Source: Ficedula albicollis
Lineage: Eukaryota; Chordata; Aves; Passeriformes; Muscicapidae
DNA length: 64,000 bases
Direction of reading: 5' to 3'
Assembly: GCF_000247815.1 (NCBI RefSeq)
Contig: NC_021674.1
Span: 83,568,513-83,632,512, forward strand
The notes beneath the pieces are model-generated. The model was not told where the DNA came from. It saw nothing but the letters and a program-made list of their open reading frames with translations, and did not search any database. Of the stretch, positions 48,781 through 61,449 are shown piece after piece; the first letter of the stretch is position 1, and each line of letters starts with the position of its first letter. Made by a program: the position numbers and the translations under genes.

Positions 48781-51700
48781 GAGGTGGTGGAGGTTTGGCT
48801 CTAATATTATATATTGCTTTCTTATAAAAGTATCACACACTGATGTGTGACTGACTGGAACTTTGAAAAGATGGACTGAAAATTTAAAACTCACTGGGAT
48901 TTTTTCAGCTGTTGTAACTACTTTTAAGTACAAATCCTGATTTCTACTAACCAACTGCTTGAATAGTTAAAAAATGCATTTCAGTCATTACTCTGTTGGA
49001 GGAGTGAGGCAGTTGATCACCATGGGGACAAATATGTACCACATGGTCTAGGGTCCAGTTCATTGACACATTCAGTATTTAAAAAAAGGCACTGGATCAC
49101 TTTCCAGGGCTGTTTTTAGGTAGCATAGTTTGAACAAAAATAAATGCATGCAAAGGAGGGACACAGGTATCACATATCACAATTCTTGGAAAATTAGATT
49201 GCTGGAAGCAAACCCAAACCTTGGAAAGAACTGATGGCTTGGTTGGATCCAACTGAGAAAGTTTCTTAGGTCAACCACCACGCAGATTAATTCCTTTATA
49301 AAGCTCTACTGTGCTGCTTAAACTTAGCTTTTCAACAGTGTTTGAGAGAAGGCAAAGGCTGGTCAGGAGACTTTTAGAGGCAGTGAAGGAGGACACCTGT
49401 GATGTTACTCTGGCTGTGACACCAGGGTGGTGAGCAAGAACTCTGCTGATGGACAGATTGAACCCACACTGCTTGTTAAAGGGGTATCTGGCTGTGGACC
49501 AACATGCTATGGTGCTTGCATCAAAGAGTGTTTAGATAGTAAGTTGCAAAAACTGGGCACTCAGCAGTTGTTTAAACCTTTAGAGGTATTTTTTTCATGA
49601 CCCAGCTGATAGTCTTCAGCCAGAATGGCAAATGCTTTTCTCCATGGCAGCCACATCTCCAATGGGAGACTGGCAATGAGTGTTTATAACTAGGAACAGC
49701 CTAGTCTGGTATGTATTCTATAGAGAAAGGGGAGAAACCTGTCAGTTTTCAAAACTTCTGTATAATTTTTCTATCTGAAACAATACATTTGATTCTATTT
49801 CAACTGCCAATAGCCATCTGATTGCATTATACAAAATGCAGAATCCAAGATGTCTCTTGGCATGAGTTCTAGTAGCTCGGCTGACTAGGTGAAGCAGAAA
49901 AAGTTTCTCAGCTTTACAGTGTTAATGAACAAGCAGATGCAACTGGCAATAATCTTTAGGAAACAGCCTCTCCTTCCCAGCTTTGATGTCTTTCTGAGCT
50001 GACTGCACAGTGACTGCAAGAGGTATTTCTTTTCCCTGGTTCAGAAAGATGAAATAGTATCTCCAAACATGGTTTATAATTGTTGAGGGGAAGAAGCTCC
50101 CCAAGGAAATTAAGTATCTCACTAAGGAACATTGCCTTCTACCTAACAGGGAACTTTTGTCACTTTTCTTCCTGCTCAGGAAGACAAGACCTCCATGCTG
50201 ATCCAAAAAGACCTCTTTGCTGAAAGGAAAAGAGATCACAATGCATTTCTGAACTTAAACATGTTGAAAGTGCCAATTGTTACCAGCACAGGTGGGCTCA
50301 TTTTAATTCTTATAACTTAGTCCTAGCCTGCTGAGAGAACAGGGCAGTGCTTTTTTCTCTGTTTCTCTTGAGCAGAATTGGACTATGGTCATGCACACAC
50401 AGAAGGTGTGGTGTCATATGAAAGTGGCAAGAAAGGTTTTTTATCTTGAATTAAATTTTAAAGGATGACTCCTCCTTTATATGTTTTGTCAAACAATCAG
50501 TCAACTTAAGCTCTGCAGACTACAAGTGTTTGCTTACTGGTAAAAATGTGCAGTAACAGTACAGCACAAATCCTGAAACAGAAAGCAGTGAAGAAAATTT
50601 GGTGCACTTTACAAATACCAGGACAATTTCTAGGCAAGTATTTTTATGTTATTATGACATAGTCCTATTTCCTGGTACAAATGGAATTACATGAAAAAGA
50701 TGATTCACTCAGAATATTTGAGCACTAAAATTGTAGCAAAGTCTGGCTAGGCTGTTTAAGAGTTCCAGGAAAAATATACTGAGGAAGAAAAGAAAGAGCA
50801 GTTGAACAAAGGAAATCAAGATTTAAAGTATGGAAAATCTGGCCAAGAAAATACTTTTTCAGTACTTTAGAGAGTATGGGGCAAAAGATTCATGCACAGT
50901 CTTGCTTTTTAGAAGCAAGTATTTGAAAATGGCCTGGAAGACAGAAAAAGGGGAGAATAGGAAGCAAACAACATGGAATTTATTGCTTCATCTCTTTGTG
51001 TTAGGTCCTGCTTTCCTGTTAGATGCTTGCCCCTTGCCTTGTGCTTCTCCCCCACCATCATGCTGCAGCATCTTTCCTGGGCTGCAGTTCCCAGTGCTGG
51101 GCCTTTCTGACCACCTCCCCTTCCTGAGAAAGGAAGGAGAGAGGTGCTTTACCACAACAGTCTTGCTGCTACAGGTGAGGCCAGGTGGCATCTCTCTGTA
51201 TTCCTCTTATCATGGCATTTCTGCTGGCATGGGATCTGAGGCAGATGATGTCCCCCAGAACACAACCAAGGTTCTTGCCAAAGTGCTGCAGAAGAAGAAT
51301 TTTGCCAAACAGAAACTGCAAAGAAATTTCCTTGCTGAACTGTGTGATACCAAAGATTACCTCTGCCCCCAAAATCTACCAGGTGGGTTATATAGCCTTC
51401 AGTATTAAAGAACCTTAGAGCTAATTTAAAATGATTTTTGAGCCTCCATAATTTTCGTCTTTCAGCTCGTCCAAGAATTTTCTAAAATGAAGATGTGTTT
51501 CTGTGTCTTCTGCTTTCCAAAACCTTTCAGTGACACTCTAATACTCCACAAAAATGAAATTTCCATTCCATTGTTGAGCTGCAGAGAAGGGAAAGAAATA
51601 TGTTCACTATACTGACTCTGAATAACAGAAACACTTGAGTGAGCACCTAACTGTTATACATCAATACCTATGGCTTACATAATGCATTTTATTCATGCTC

Positions 51701-52767
51701 TTACTTAATTTTTATCCCTCTTCGTGGGCTTGTGGAGAACACAAACAATTAATCTCCATCAGCCCTTAAATGCAATGTTCCCATGTAAATTTCTAAATGC
51801 AAAAGAACACACAGAAGCACACGAGTTGATTATTTTGAAATGGATGTGTGATTTTCTGTTATTCAGCTGAGATTTTCACTTCCTACCAAACTATAAATTT
51901 TATCACCTTTTGGACTGATGTTAAATGAGGCACAGATACAACCTTTAGAACCTGACTGGCTACTAAACAAGGAGGGAAGGGGTAGAATTTCAGTCAAATC
52001 TGGCAAAATTAGAGCTGCAGTGCTCCTGCCAAAACACCCACTACAGCCATGACTTTCACTTTTTATTTAATTTGGAAGAGTCTTCATTTACCAGATCATG
52101 TCATTTACCTGGCACGTCCAAGGCATCTCAAATGACATAGGGCACCTATTTTTGGGCAATTTAAATTAGGTCAACACTGTCAGTAACAGGAGGGTGGACA
52201 CAAAAATCTTCATGTAAAAACACCTACTTGCCTTTGTTTTATATCTTTTTTTTCTTTCCTTTTTCCCCCCACTTGTTTGTTCTCTCCTGCTTCAATTCCT
52301 GCACTAAAAACATCCCTCTCTGACAAACTTATTCTCAGTGCTGTATTCAACAAAGATATTAAAACAGCCTGTGTCCAGGATGAACTTTCATGATATGAAA
52401 ATGTTATGCCCATAGCAAAAGGACTTCATTTATGTTAGAGGCAAACAGAGTCTATCAGAATATATTTGTGTAATTTCAAAAGCTTCAACACCTTTGACTT
52501 AGTCTCCAAGAAATCAATATTGGAAGGATGTTCTGTTCCCCACTTATCTGTATAAGAATAACTGAAATGCCTTAATCAGCCAAAAATAAATTTTAAAAAC
52601 CCCACTACATTCTATGAACAGTCTAATTTTGTCCTTTAGACAGCTCATGTACAGCTGGGCTTAGACCACCTGCTCTTCCTAATTGTTAGGCTATACTTAA
52701 ATTCTGAACTAACCCACCATTTAACAAGTCTGTATAGGCCAAATCCTCCCAGAAACCATTTCTAAAC
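48781..52767. other. Non-coding stretch, one weak open frame
   Basis: No transposon was recognised. The only long frame outside repeats is at 50830-51408 and is listed separately. Near 52250 there is a T-rich/C run. Confidence 0.55.
50830..51408 (+). other. Weak open reading frame, 192 aa, unrecognised
   Basis: This is the longest frame in the window not explained by a repeat. It begins at an ATG and stops shortly after GLYSLQY. A proline/cysteine-rich middle is followed by a lysine-rich tail (KVLAKVLQKKNFAKQKLQRN). Two donor-like motifs lie inside it, ACAG|GTGAGG near 51174 and CCAG|GTGGGT near 51381, so part could be an exon running into intron sequence. I recognise no domain. At this length in about 64 kb a chance frame is plausible, and nothing establishes coding potential. 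Confidence 0.15.
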
Positions 52768-52872
52768 TTATCACAAAATTGTAGAATGGTTTGGGTTGAA
52801 AGGGACTCTGAAGATCATCTCATTGCAACCCCCTTGCCATAGACAAGGACACCTTCCACTAGGCTAGGTTGC
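52768..52872 (-). mobile_element. CR1 LINE 3' end fragment, minus strand
   Basis: 'TAGAATGGTTTGGGTTGAAA' and 'AAGGACACCTTCCACTAGGC' are the reverse complement of the CR1 3' terminus seen in plus orientation at 12763-12965. It abuts a plus-strand CR1 copy on its right. Confidence 0.88.
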
Positions 52873-53655
52873 TGTGTGGGAAGCAGGGAGCTGAGAGAAG
52901 TCAGTGTGGATTTACAAAGGGAAAATTATGTTTAAACTGCCTCATAGCCCCTACAAGGAGATTTCTAGCTGGTGGATGAAGGCAGAGAAGTAGATGTCTT
53001 TTAGCTCAACATAAGCAAGGCTTTCAACATAGTTTTCTGTAGCAACCATAACAACAAACTGGTGAAGTATGGGATAAACAAGTAAAAAGTGAGGAGAAGC
53101 AATGCCAGCAGGTGAAATGAGGTGATTCTTTTCCTCTGCTCAGAACCAATGAGCCACCCCTGTAGTACTAAGTTCAGGTTTGGGCTCTCTGGTGGAAGAG
53201 AGACATGAACATGCTGCAGAGAATCTAGCAAAAGGGTGAACAATAAAGGGCTTTGAGCATCTGATGTCTGAGGAGAGGCTGAAAAGACTGTGACTGTTCA
53301 GCCTGGAGAACAGAAGGCTCAAAGGGATCTTATCAACAAACTTATAAATACATGACTGGTGGGGGGACTGAAGAAAATGAAGCCAGGCACCTCTCAGTGG
53401 CATCCAGTGATGAGTTATGATTAAATGGAATTGAAAATTCCATTTTAACTTAAGAAAGAGACTTTTACCTTAAGGATGGTCAAAAACCAGCAGAGGTTAG
53501 CCTGAGAGGCTGTGGAGTGTCTATGCTTATAGATAAATGGCCTGGAAAAAGTACTGAACAACCTGCTCTAGCTGGCTCTCTGCTCTGAGCAGTGCTGTTG
53601 GACTGCTCAATCTCCAGGGGCTCCCTCCAGTCTCAGTGATTCTGTGATTTTGAGC
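52873..53655 (+). mobile_element. CR1 LINE fragment with internal deletion
   Basis: The left part ('GAAGTCAGTGTGGATTTACA', 'AGCAAGGCTTTCAACATAGT') matches the CR1 reverse-transcriptase region around the conserved F-D-x-V motif. From about 53150 it continues into late ORF2 ('CTGTTCAGCCTGGAGAACAG') and ends with 'CTCCCTCCAGTCTCAGTGAT' plus TCTGTGATT. Much of ORF2 between the two parts is missing or diverged. A perfect 10-bp hairpin (AAATGGAATT, loop GAA) lies at 53423-53445. Confidence 0.82.
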
Positions 53656-54676
53656 TGAAGACTATCTGAGGCTGACAAACCCTTTGCAAGATACATGAGA
53701 GGATGAAAAATGCCTTATAAACATGGCTCCTGACGTGCCCCATAGCAGGACAGATATTTCAAACACATTGTTGGTCCTTCATTGTTCATATTCAGCAACC
53801 TAAAGCCAGTGATGTTTCTGTCCTAACTGTGGAAGCCCAGTTCCACTCTTACATTTGATATTTTCTGCAGATGCAGTAAGGTAAACAGCAGAAAAATGTA
53901 CACAAAAGTCATTATATATTTTTCTTTTATGTGAAGGCTGTATCCTCATGCATGTGGTAGTGTTCAAAGCAACAGTCTGAAAATTAAGACTGTGGGGAGT
54001 ACTAAAGTCAGCTGTTTTTTGGAAAATATATGTAAATATATTTGTTCCAATACCAGATGGGTAGAGTTATGGTTCTTGCTGCGCCGACTTTCTATGCTAA
54101 TGAAAACTGTTGACAAAGGATTTGTGCTGGTTTTGTGACAACATGTGTAGGAAGATTTAACAGTTTTATTTGTTTTAGATTAAAGGAACGTTCCTTCAGA
54201 ACAAATATTTTCATTTAAACAATATAGACAAAGAGGTCTTCTTTTATGAGATATTTATTTAGCAATTTGCCTGCTGAGAATTTCCTTCCAAATGATGCCA
54301 AATACAAAGCAATGGAAATCGGTGTCTTTTCTTCCCATGGACCAGGAAGAGTGTGGGGGATTTGCTGTCAGTTTTCACATGGTGTCAGCAAAGTCATCCC
54401 CAATGCAGTCTGTCAAATCACATTATCCCATATATAATGCTATCTATGCTTCTACAGAAATGAGTAGACAATGTACTGACAAACTCTCCCTAGATGTTCA
54501 TGTTCCTGTCATCTTCTTATCAGCCACTGGGTCAGCACTGAATTTCCCTAGTGAAGTATGCAGAGTCCCCCCTGTTTGCAAACATGCCCCCCTATAGTGA
54601 CTGCACCCAGCCGTGGGTATATGGCTGCTTATGTGTGAACATCCCTTCTCCTCCCTCTTTTCCTTTCTCTTGCACT
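53656..54676. other. Non-coding stretch, no gene recognised
   Basis: Unique sequence. Frames at 54246-54597 overlap one another in different frames and have no recognisable domain. Confidence 0.55.
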
Positions 54677-54759
54677 TGTTGGTCCATGGTGCAGCATTGA
54701 TGCCTAAAGAGGCTGCCCTGGGACAGAGGCTAGACAGTGTTAAAGGAATAAATAAGGTA

Positions 54760-54765
54760 TTTATT
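54760..54765 (-). terminator. Polyadenylation signal of the minus-strand LTR
   Basis: The plus-strand TTTATT is AATAAA on the minus strand, placed as expected after the TATA box. Confidence 0.5.
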
Positions 54766-54864
54766 AAAAGACCTTCAAAGGATGTACCTTGGGCAGTACA
54801 AGAGCCTGGCCACTGCTCCACCCAAGATGGACCCAAGGTGGACTCCAAGTCATGAGTTTTCACA

Positions 54865-54874
54865 CTTTTATAAG
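54865..54874 (-). promoter_or_regulatory. TATA box of the minus-strand LTR
   Basis: CTTATAAAAG on the minus strand, about 100 nt upstream of the poly(A) signal. Confidence 0.5.
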
Positions 54875-55250
54875 TTTTGGTCCATTTACATGTTTGGGTT
54901 AATTGTCCAATTACAGCTTCAGGTTATGCAGTCCCATCCTCCCAGATTGCTCTCTTCAATTTGCTGTTGTTTACACTTTTTGTGCCTGAAGCTGCGATGA
55001 TGTCCTTGGTTCTCACTGTTTTGTCTCACCAAGCTGTGAAGAGAACTTGCTAGCACTTTATATGAAGTTCAGAGTTATATACTAATGCAGTATAGAATCT
55101 AGAAAATGTGAAAGCTAAAACTTAGGGCACCAGTATGACCCTTCCTTTGGCCATTTTCCTAAACATTCCACTATGTATTTCACACAATGCCACAAGACCC
55201 TACCAAAAGGATCAGAACATTCTCAGAAGTCTCCTGAAATATCCCCCCAA

Positions 55251-57617
55251 TGCTCACAATTATAATATTTTCGATCTTTATTAGTTACACTGTTCAAGTG
55301 ACCCTCCTCAAGTCTGTGCCTAAGCAATTCCCCTAATGATCACCAATCAGTGGCCAAAGCTTTCTCGTCATCATTATGGTCACTTTCCTTTTCTTTTCCA
55401 TCTATCAATTTCCTTGTTGCTTTTTCATTCTTTTTGTACTGAATAGTCCTTAACTAAAGAACTTAATAAATCAGATGCTCGCTTCCACCGACCCTTAAAA
55501 ATTTATTGTATGTGTAGGTTCATAGTGGCCTCCAGCACTCAAAGAGCAGGATATTTCCTGCATTTTGGAAGCATTTTCAGTGACCCACACTGGGATTAAA
55601 GGTACTTGCAGTGGGTGGGTGTCCTGTAGTGGCTCTTCTGAGAAAGGATAACACCTAAGGTTGGATTCATTCATAAGGGGGTGGGTTCTCTGCATAGCCC
55701 TGTGAACTGTGCAACGAGACCCACACTCTACTAAGTACTTAGCATTTGAATCCAGAAAGGATGCTTTGCTCAATGGTTATTTCTGACCTTAAAATTCAGC
55801 TTTTTTAAGCTGCTTAACTACAGCAATAGCAACACTGGTTTTCTGACTAGCCGGTCAGTAAAGATCATTTAAAATTTAGTATTAATTTAAGTGCACTTTG
55901 TAGATCAGCTCTTTGGATTTTGCACTCAAAATGTACTATTAAATGTTAGTGCAAAGGTCATAAGTTGTAATAAAATGTTGAGAGTATCCATTCAGGTATT
56001 AACATTTATATAGTCTCTGTCTGGGGCTCTGGGATAAAGCAAGTTTTGTACCAGAGAGCTAATTGGTAGTGAGAAACTGATCATGCCTACTTTGTGAATG
56101 TGACATAGGTCACAGTGCCACTGTCCTTCCTGCAGGAAGTCTCTCTGGACAGACAAGCCCACACTTTATGTATCTGAATTCATGAAATGTTGGCATTTAA
56201 AGTATATACATATAAAAGCACACACTGAGCCACAGTGTCAGTGTAGCAGCCTATGAAGCATAAAAGCTGCAGCCACAGAGCTTACAGCTGTCGAAAAGAT
56301 GATAAGCTCAGATCTAGCAGCTTTGTTGTAACATTCATTCAAGGAGGTCTGCGAGCTCACTCCTGGATAACTGACATTTGAAGGGATTTCCTTATGCCAC
56401 CCTAGTTTCAATTTTAATATAATCAACTTTGTAGGAAAACAGGGGTTTTATATACATGTACTGCAAGAATAAGTTCTCAAAGTAAAAGTAAGAGTTTTCA
56501 GGAAACTGAGGGCTTTTATTTATTTATTAAATATTTTTAAAAAGTAACTGAGTTTGTACACCTTTGGTGCAAATCAAAACAAAGTTCCATTAATTGTGCA
56601 GGCTACCAAGAGACAGCTCAGACTGCATCTGCATTGCTGTGCTCAGAGCTTCCCACTGCAGCATTCCTTCCTTTGGTTTGGCCCTTTCAGTCCAGCTTCA
56701 GGACGCAGAGTTCCAGGATCTATCCCATTTTTATGACAAATATTTGTTCATAGGTTGAACAGAAAGAGATTACTCTGTTATATATTCCCTTGTTCCATAA
56801 TAACCTCATAGCAAAGGATAACAGCTTCATAAGTTGTGTATGGGTACACCATCTAGTGACTGCATAGGCCTCACATTACTTGATCTTTCATAGCAGAATA
56901 TTTTGTCCTTCACTTTGTCATGACATTTAATGTTTCCTCTATATTTATTTTAACATCTGAGATTTCAATATTGGACATTTGAATTCTGAATGTGCATTTT
57001 GGGAGATGGTGGTCTTGGACACAAAGAGGATGCCTTAATTTAGGAGTGTGAATCTAAATTTGAAACTGCATTTGATTCATAATTCTTATATATATCTAAT
57101 AATTTTGATAAATTTTGCCAAAATCCTCATCAGTTTCTGGATACCTGGGTATATGGATCCTTAAAATCCCATGAATTACTAAAAACTTTAAAACACTAGA
57201 ATATTTCAGTCTATTATCAGTTCTTATACCCAGTTGGCGTTCTATACATAATAACTGTAACTCTCTGATAAGAAAATGCATGCTTAAAAGATGTGTGTTT
57301 AGCAATGCTAATTCTGCATAGTTGGTGGGATAGTCCAACAGTCATCCTAAGATTTCTGTGTTCTCACTGCAATCTCATCTTAAGCTTCTAAGTGCTCTCC
57401 ACTTGGGATACTTTATTTGACTGCCTTTACTATAAAACGTTATTGTTCCTTCTGTAGGGACCTCCTGTAGGAACCTCAAGATTTTGTGAACTCATGGACA
57501 TTTCTCCTTTCACTCATTCTGTAAAAGTGACCAGTCATTTTTCTGTCCTGTTTTACTTTTGGGATATCTGGGGTAATTCCAGATCTGTTGCCACTATTCT
57601 GAATACTTGTAGAGTCT
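55251..57617. other. Non-coding stretch, no gene recognised
   Basis: Possibly includes some internal retroviral remnant just right of 55250; otherwise unique AT-rich sequence. No frame exceeds 92 codons. Confidence 0.5.
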
Positions 57618-57978
57618 TCTATCCTGGAGAAGAGACTGAGGGGAGACCTCATCACATTCTACAATTTCCTCATGAGGGGAAGAGAAGGGACAGGCACTGA
57701 CCGTGGTGACAGGGACAGGACCCAAGGGAATGGCCTGAAGCTGTGTCAAGGAAGCTTTAGGAGGGATGCTGGAAAATAATTCTTCACCCAGAGGGTGTTT
57801 AGGCACTGGAACAGGCTCCCAAGGGAAATGATCACAGCACCAGCCTGACAGAGCTCAAGAAGCATTTGGACAATGCTCTTGACACAGGTGTGACTCTTGG
57901 AGATGGTCTCATGTGAGGCCAGGAGATGGACTCAATGATCCTTGGGAGTCCCTTCCAACTCAGCATATTCTGTGAAGC
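57618..57978 (+). mobile_element. CR1 LINE fragment (late ORF2 and 3' UTR)
   Basis: 'AGACTGAGGGGAGACCTCAT', 'GGCACTGGAACAGGCTCCCA' and 'CTTGGGAGTCCCTTCCAACT' followed by CAGCATATTCTGTGA give the standard CR1 3' order. It is 5'-truncated, in plus orientation, and has small indels. Confidence 0.92.
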
Positions 57979-60438
57979 TTTTTAGATGAGTCATGTCCTC
58001 CCTGCTTTTCTCCTTTGTGTTCTTATCCAACCAGTGCACACAAGATATTTCCCATTCTTCTTCACAAAAGGCTGTGGCAACTTAGCTGTTGTGGTGCATA
58101 TTCATCTCTTTTAGTTTTTGGAAAATCAGAATCAAAGTTTCTTGGGCTCCTTGATTTGCCATCTTACCATTTTTCCTGTAAAAATGTAGGGGTGAGATCA
58201 GAATTTGTGAGATTACATGGGTGATGTTGGGGCTTTACTACAGCACTGTTGATTGTATTATAAAATGCTGTTCTCTAGTGAAATCGATAGTTCTATTCTA
58301 TTCTATTCTATTCTATTCTATTCTATTCTATTCTATTCTATTCTATTCTTTATTTGCATCAGAGAAAGCCCTGATGGTATAAGATGGCTTAAAGAAAGAA
58401 ATAGTATTATTTAAAATAATGTATGCATAAGTTTTTGATTTCTGAATGGTTTTGAACAGCTGCAGGGTAAACCATGCAGCCACCCTGAGTCACAAAGAAA
58501 ATATAGAGTCTTCAGAAAAAAAGAATCAGGATTCTCAGTAAATTACTGAGCAATATACCTTATTCTGCAGTGAAAATGAAGTATATTTAATATATTGTAA
58601 TTATGACTCCTGGTAAAAAAAGCTGAATGAAATATTAATACCATACCATGTGTGAAGGTGGAAAGAAGGCAGATATTGACCAGAAATAGAAGGAAAGAAA
58701 AATGCAGTATATATTTTAAATAAATATTTTTTGAAATAAGATCCTGTAAATCACAACTCAAAAAAAAATATTAAAGGGTACATCTCAAAACTCTTGCAGA
58801 AATTTGCATAAAAGGCAAACAATTTTATAACTACAGTGTGGGATGATGAAATGACAGTTCATGGACTGTGGTATTTTAGATCAGAAAAGGCAAACAGCTT
58901 TAATTAAAGATGATTCTTTTGCATCTGTATGCTACTATTGAAAGTGCAGACCATGATAGCAATTTTTCCAAGAAAATTCCAGTAGACTTTGTTGAATAGC
59001 TAAGTTCAGCTAACATAATTAAAACGACTTTTAGTCAATGTTCATTTGTCCTGGAATCATGGGTTTTACAATGTTTAATATCCACAGACATGCTTTTCAG
59101 ACTATTTTCAGGATCTGAACAGGTATTTTTGCACTATTTAGAACTCCCACAGCATTTCCAGATTTGATTCAAATGTGGGTCTGAGATTAACTTCCCAGTC
59201 AAGAAAAGATAAATCTGAGAGCTTGTGAAAAACAACTAGAGAAGAAATAGCATCAAGATAGCTCAGACAAAGATAAGTAGTAGGAATGTTTCCATGTCCA
59301 TATTTTTTATATATGGTGGGGTTTTTTTACAAAAAAAATAAAACTTTTATGAACTGTCTTGGCTTAGCACTAAAGGCACTCATTTAAAACAAAAGACAGA
59401 ACTAGGCTTGGGTTCAAACTCACTGTTTCATTTGCCTATTAAAGCTATACTTTAGGAGTGGCTGGAACAGAAGCAAACAGTCTGGCACCTTTTCATCCAG
59501 TTTCTTCTGCTCTCTCTCCACCAGACATCTGCCTCATGTTATGAGCTGAGGAAGAAAAAGCAGTGTTTAGCCACACACCATTTCATGAAAGTCTGAGGCT
59601 CATTGTTTTCACCGTTGGACTCTGCCTCATAGCAGGGTCATAGCATTTAATTTGGAAAATACACCTACAGGGTGTAGGTACCTGAAACTAGGTCTGGATT
59701 GGTCCCTTGCTGAGAACTCAGAGCTGCATTTCAGAATAAAGTATGGGGTTTTTCATTTACTTCTGGGCAAGAAAAGTTGTCAGTACTGTGGTTTAGTTTG
59801 TGTGTATTAACTTTTCTCCAGATTAACCTATTGGAGGGGCTGCATGGTAAATTAAGTGGAAGGGATTGTAACCTTTTCTGGCAAAAGGATGGCTTGGGAG
59901 ATACTGCTTTTCCTAGGAAAGAAATATAGTACAGGCCAGTTCTATATAAACCCAGAGGTCAGTTAATTGACAGTCCCATAAGACAAGTTGCCATGGAGAT
60001 CAGGTGATTTAGTAGTTCACAGAGAAAGGCTTAGTCACATACAACTGTGAAATCCTCAGTGTGGTGGTGAAAATGCAGAGTGAAGTCTAGACACAAAGAG
60101 AAGAAAAGTAATTTGTGGAGCATGATCTACTTGTCTGGTATTCAGAGGAAAAATAAATGCTGATGAACTTTTTTAACATCTGGACAAATGTTGGATTAGT
60201 GTAAGTACATCCATTTGATGTCTTCCATGGCAGGGAAATTCAGTTTAAATAGTGGGATGGCCTGCTTCTCCACTGGAGCAGTAAAGTCTGATGGTTGTTG
60301 CTTCCTTCCCCCCCTGGTCTGTACTAAGTCCTGCCCAAAACACAGGAAAATCCCTGTTTTCTTAATCAAAACTGGCTGCTCATGATCTGAAGGGCGCTTA
60401 TATTTCTTTCTCTCTGGTAAATAAGTGGGAAACCTCAC
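57979..60438. other. Non-coding stretch, no gene recognised
   Basis: Contains the (TTCTA)n microsatellite and otherwise unique AT-rich sequence with frames of at most about 72 codons. Confidence 0.6.
58291..58349. repeat. (TTCTA)n microsatellite, about 11-12 units
   Basis: Eleven perfect TTCTA units from 58291 to 58345, then TTCTT. The purity suggests a young, likely polymorphic pentanucleotide locus. Confidence 0.97.
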
Positions 60439-61091
60439 TGTTGTGGTGGTTTCACCAGGCTGGGTGTCAGGCATCCACCAAAACTGCTCTATCACAGACC
60501 TCCACAAGTGGACAGGGGAGAGAAAACATAACAAAAGGTTTGTGAATTGAGATAAGGACTGGGAGAGACCACTTATTAAACATCGACATGGGCAAAAGAG
60601 ACTCAAATTTGGGATATTAATTGAGTTTATTACTAACAAAATCAGAGCAGGATAATGAGAAGTGAAATAAATCTTAAGAAAAACTTTCCCCTCCTTCCTC
60701 CCTCCTCCCCAGCGGCGCAGGGACAGGCACTGGGGGTTACAGTCAGTTCATCACAGGCAGCTCCTGCTGCTGCTCGGGGACAAGAGTCCTTGCCCTGCTC
60801 CACCACGGGGCCCCTCCCCTGGCAGGGAGCTCCCCACAAACTGCTCCAGTGTGGGTCACCTTTCCATGGCATGTGGTCCTTCAAGAACAGGCTGCTCCAG
60901 TGTGAGTCCCCTACAGGTCACAGGTCCTTCCAGGAAACCTGCTCCACCGTGGGCTCCTCTCTCCATCCTGGAGCCTTCTGGCATTGGCTCTGTTGACATG
61001 GGGGAGCTTCTGGCACCTTCTCATAAAAGCCACCCCTGTAGTGCTGTAGCCCCCCACTACCAAAACCTCTCTGTGCAATCCCAATGTAACT
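60439..61091 (-). mobile_element. ERVL-like avian LTR, minus strand, relative of the 33.5-kb solo LTR
   Basis: On the minus strand it reads CATTGGGATTGCACAGAGAG, then 'GGTTTTGGTAGTGGGGGGCT', GC-rich imperfect repeats of about 48-51 bp (each with CACACTGGAGCAG-type text), 'CTTCTCATTATCCTGCTCTG', AATAAACTCAATTAAT, 'GTCTCTTTTGCCCATG' and a terminal CCACCACAACA. The same blocks occur in the plus-strand element at 33494-35025. It lacks both the 39-bp array and the duplicated R/U5 segment, and is therefore shorter. No flanking target duplication is clear. Confidence 0.83.
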
Positions 61092-61197
61092 ATTAACACA
61101 AAAGAAGAAAATCTGAGGAAAGGGAAAATAGAGCAGTTGCCTCAGCAGTAAAACCTAAAAAGGGGAGACAAACTTTTCTGAATATCTTCATACACTG

Positions 61198-61213
61198 AAA
61201 AAAAAAAAAAAAA
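61198..61213. repeat. Poly-A run (16 A)
   Basis: A 16-base A run lying 18 bases before the long C run. Confidence 0.9.
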
Positions 61214-61230
61214 GGAAATTGAGTTTTTTC

Positions 61231-61380
<150 letters not shown>

Positions 61381-61449
61381 AGCATTGTAAAACACCCCCC
61401 AGAACTAACACTGTGTTCATGCATTTTACTGAAGTATTTTACACACAAC

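Larger units (their letters stand above)
54677..55250 (-). mobile_element. Probable endogenous retrovirus LTR, minus strand
   Basis: Read on the minus strand there is CTTATAAAAG (TATA box, 54865-54874), and about 100 nt later TTAATAAATACC with AATAAA at 54765-54760. A U5-like block ending near 54677-54690 follows. This promoter-to-poly(A) spacing fits U3-R-U5. At the far end, 'CATTGGGGGGA' on the minus strand (near 55240-55250) could be the polypurine tract adjoining U3. I recall similar passerine LTRs, but the ends are not bounded by clean TG/CA or a target duplication, so limits are approximate. Internal sequence may continue beyond 55250. Confidence 0.5.

Noticed and set aside
53423..53445. 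Perfect 10-bp hairpin as a small RNA or terminator
   Set aside because: It is short, AT-rich and inside a CR1 fragment; chance is sufficient.
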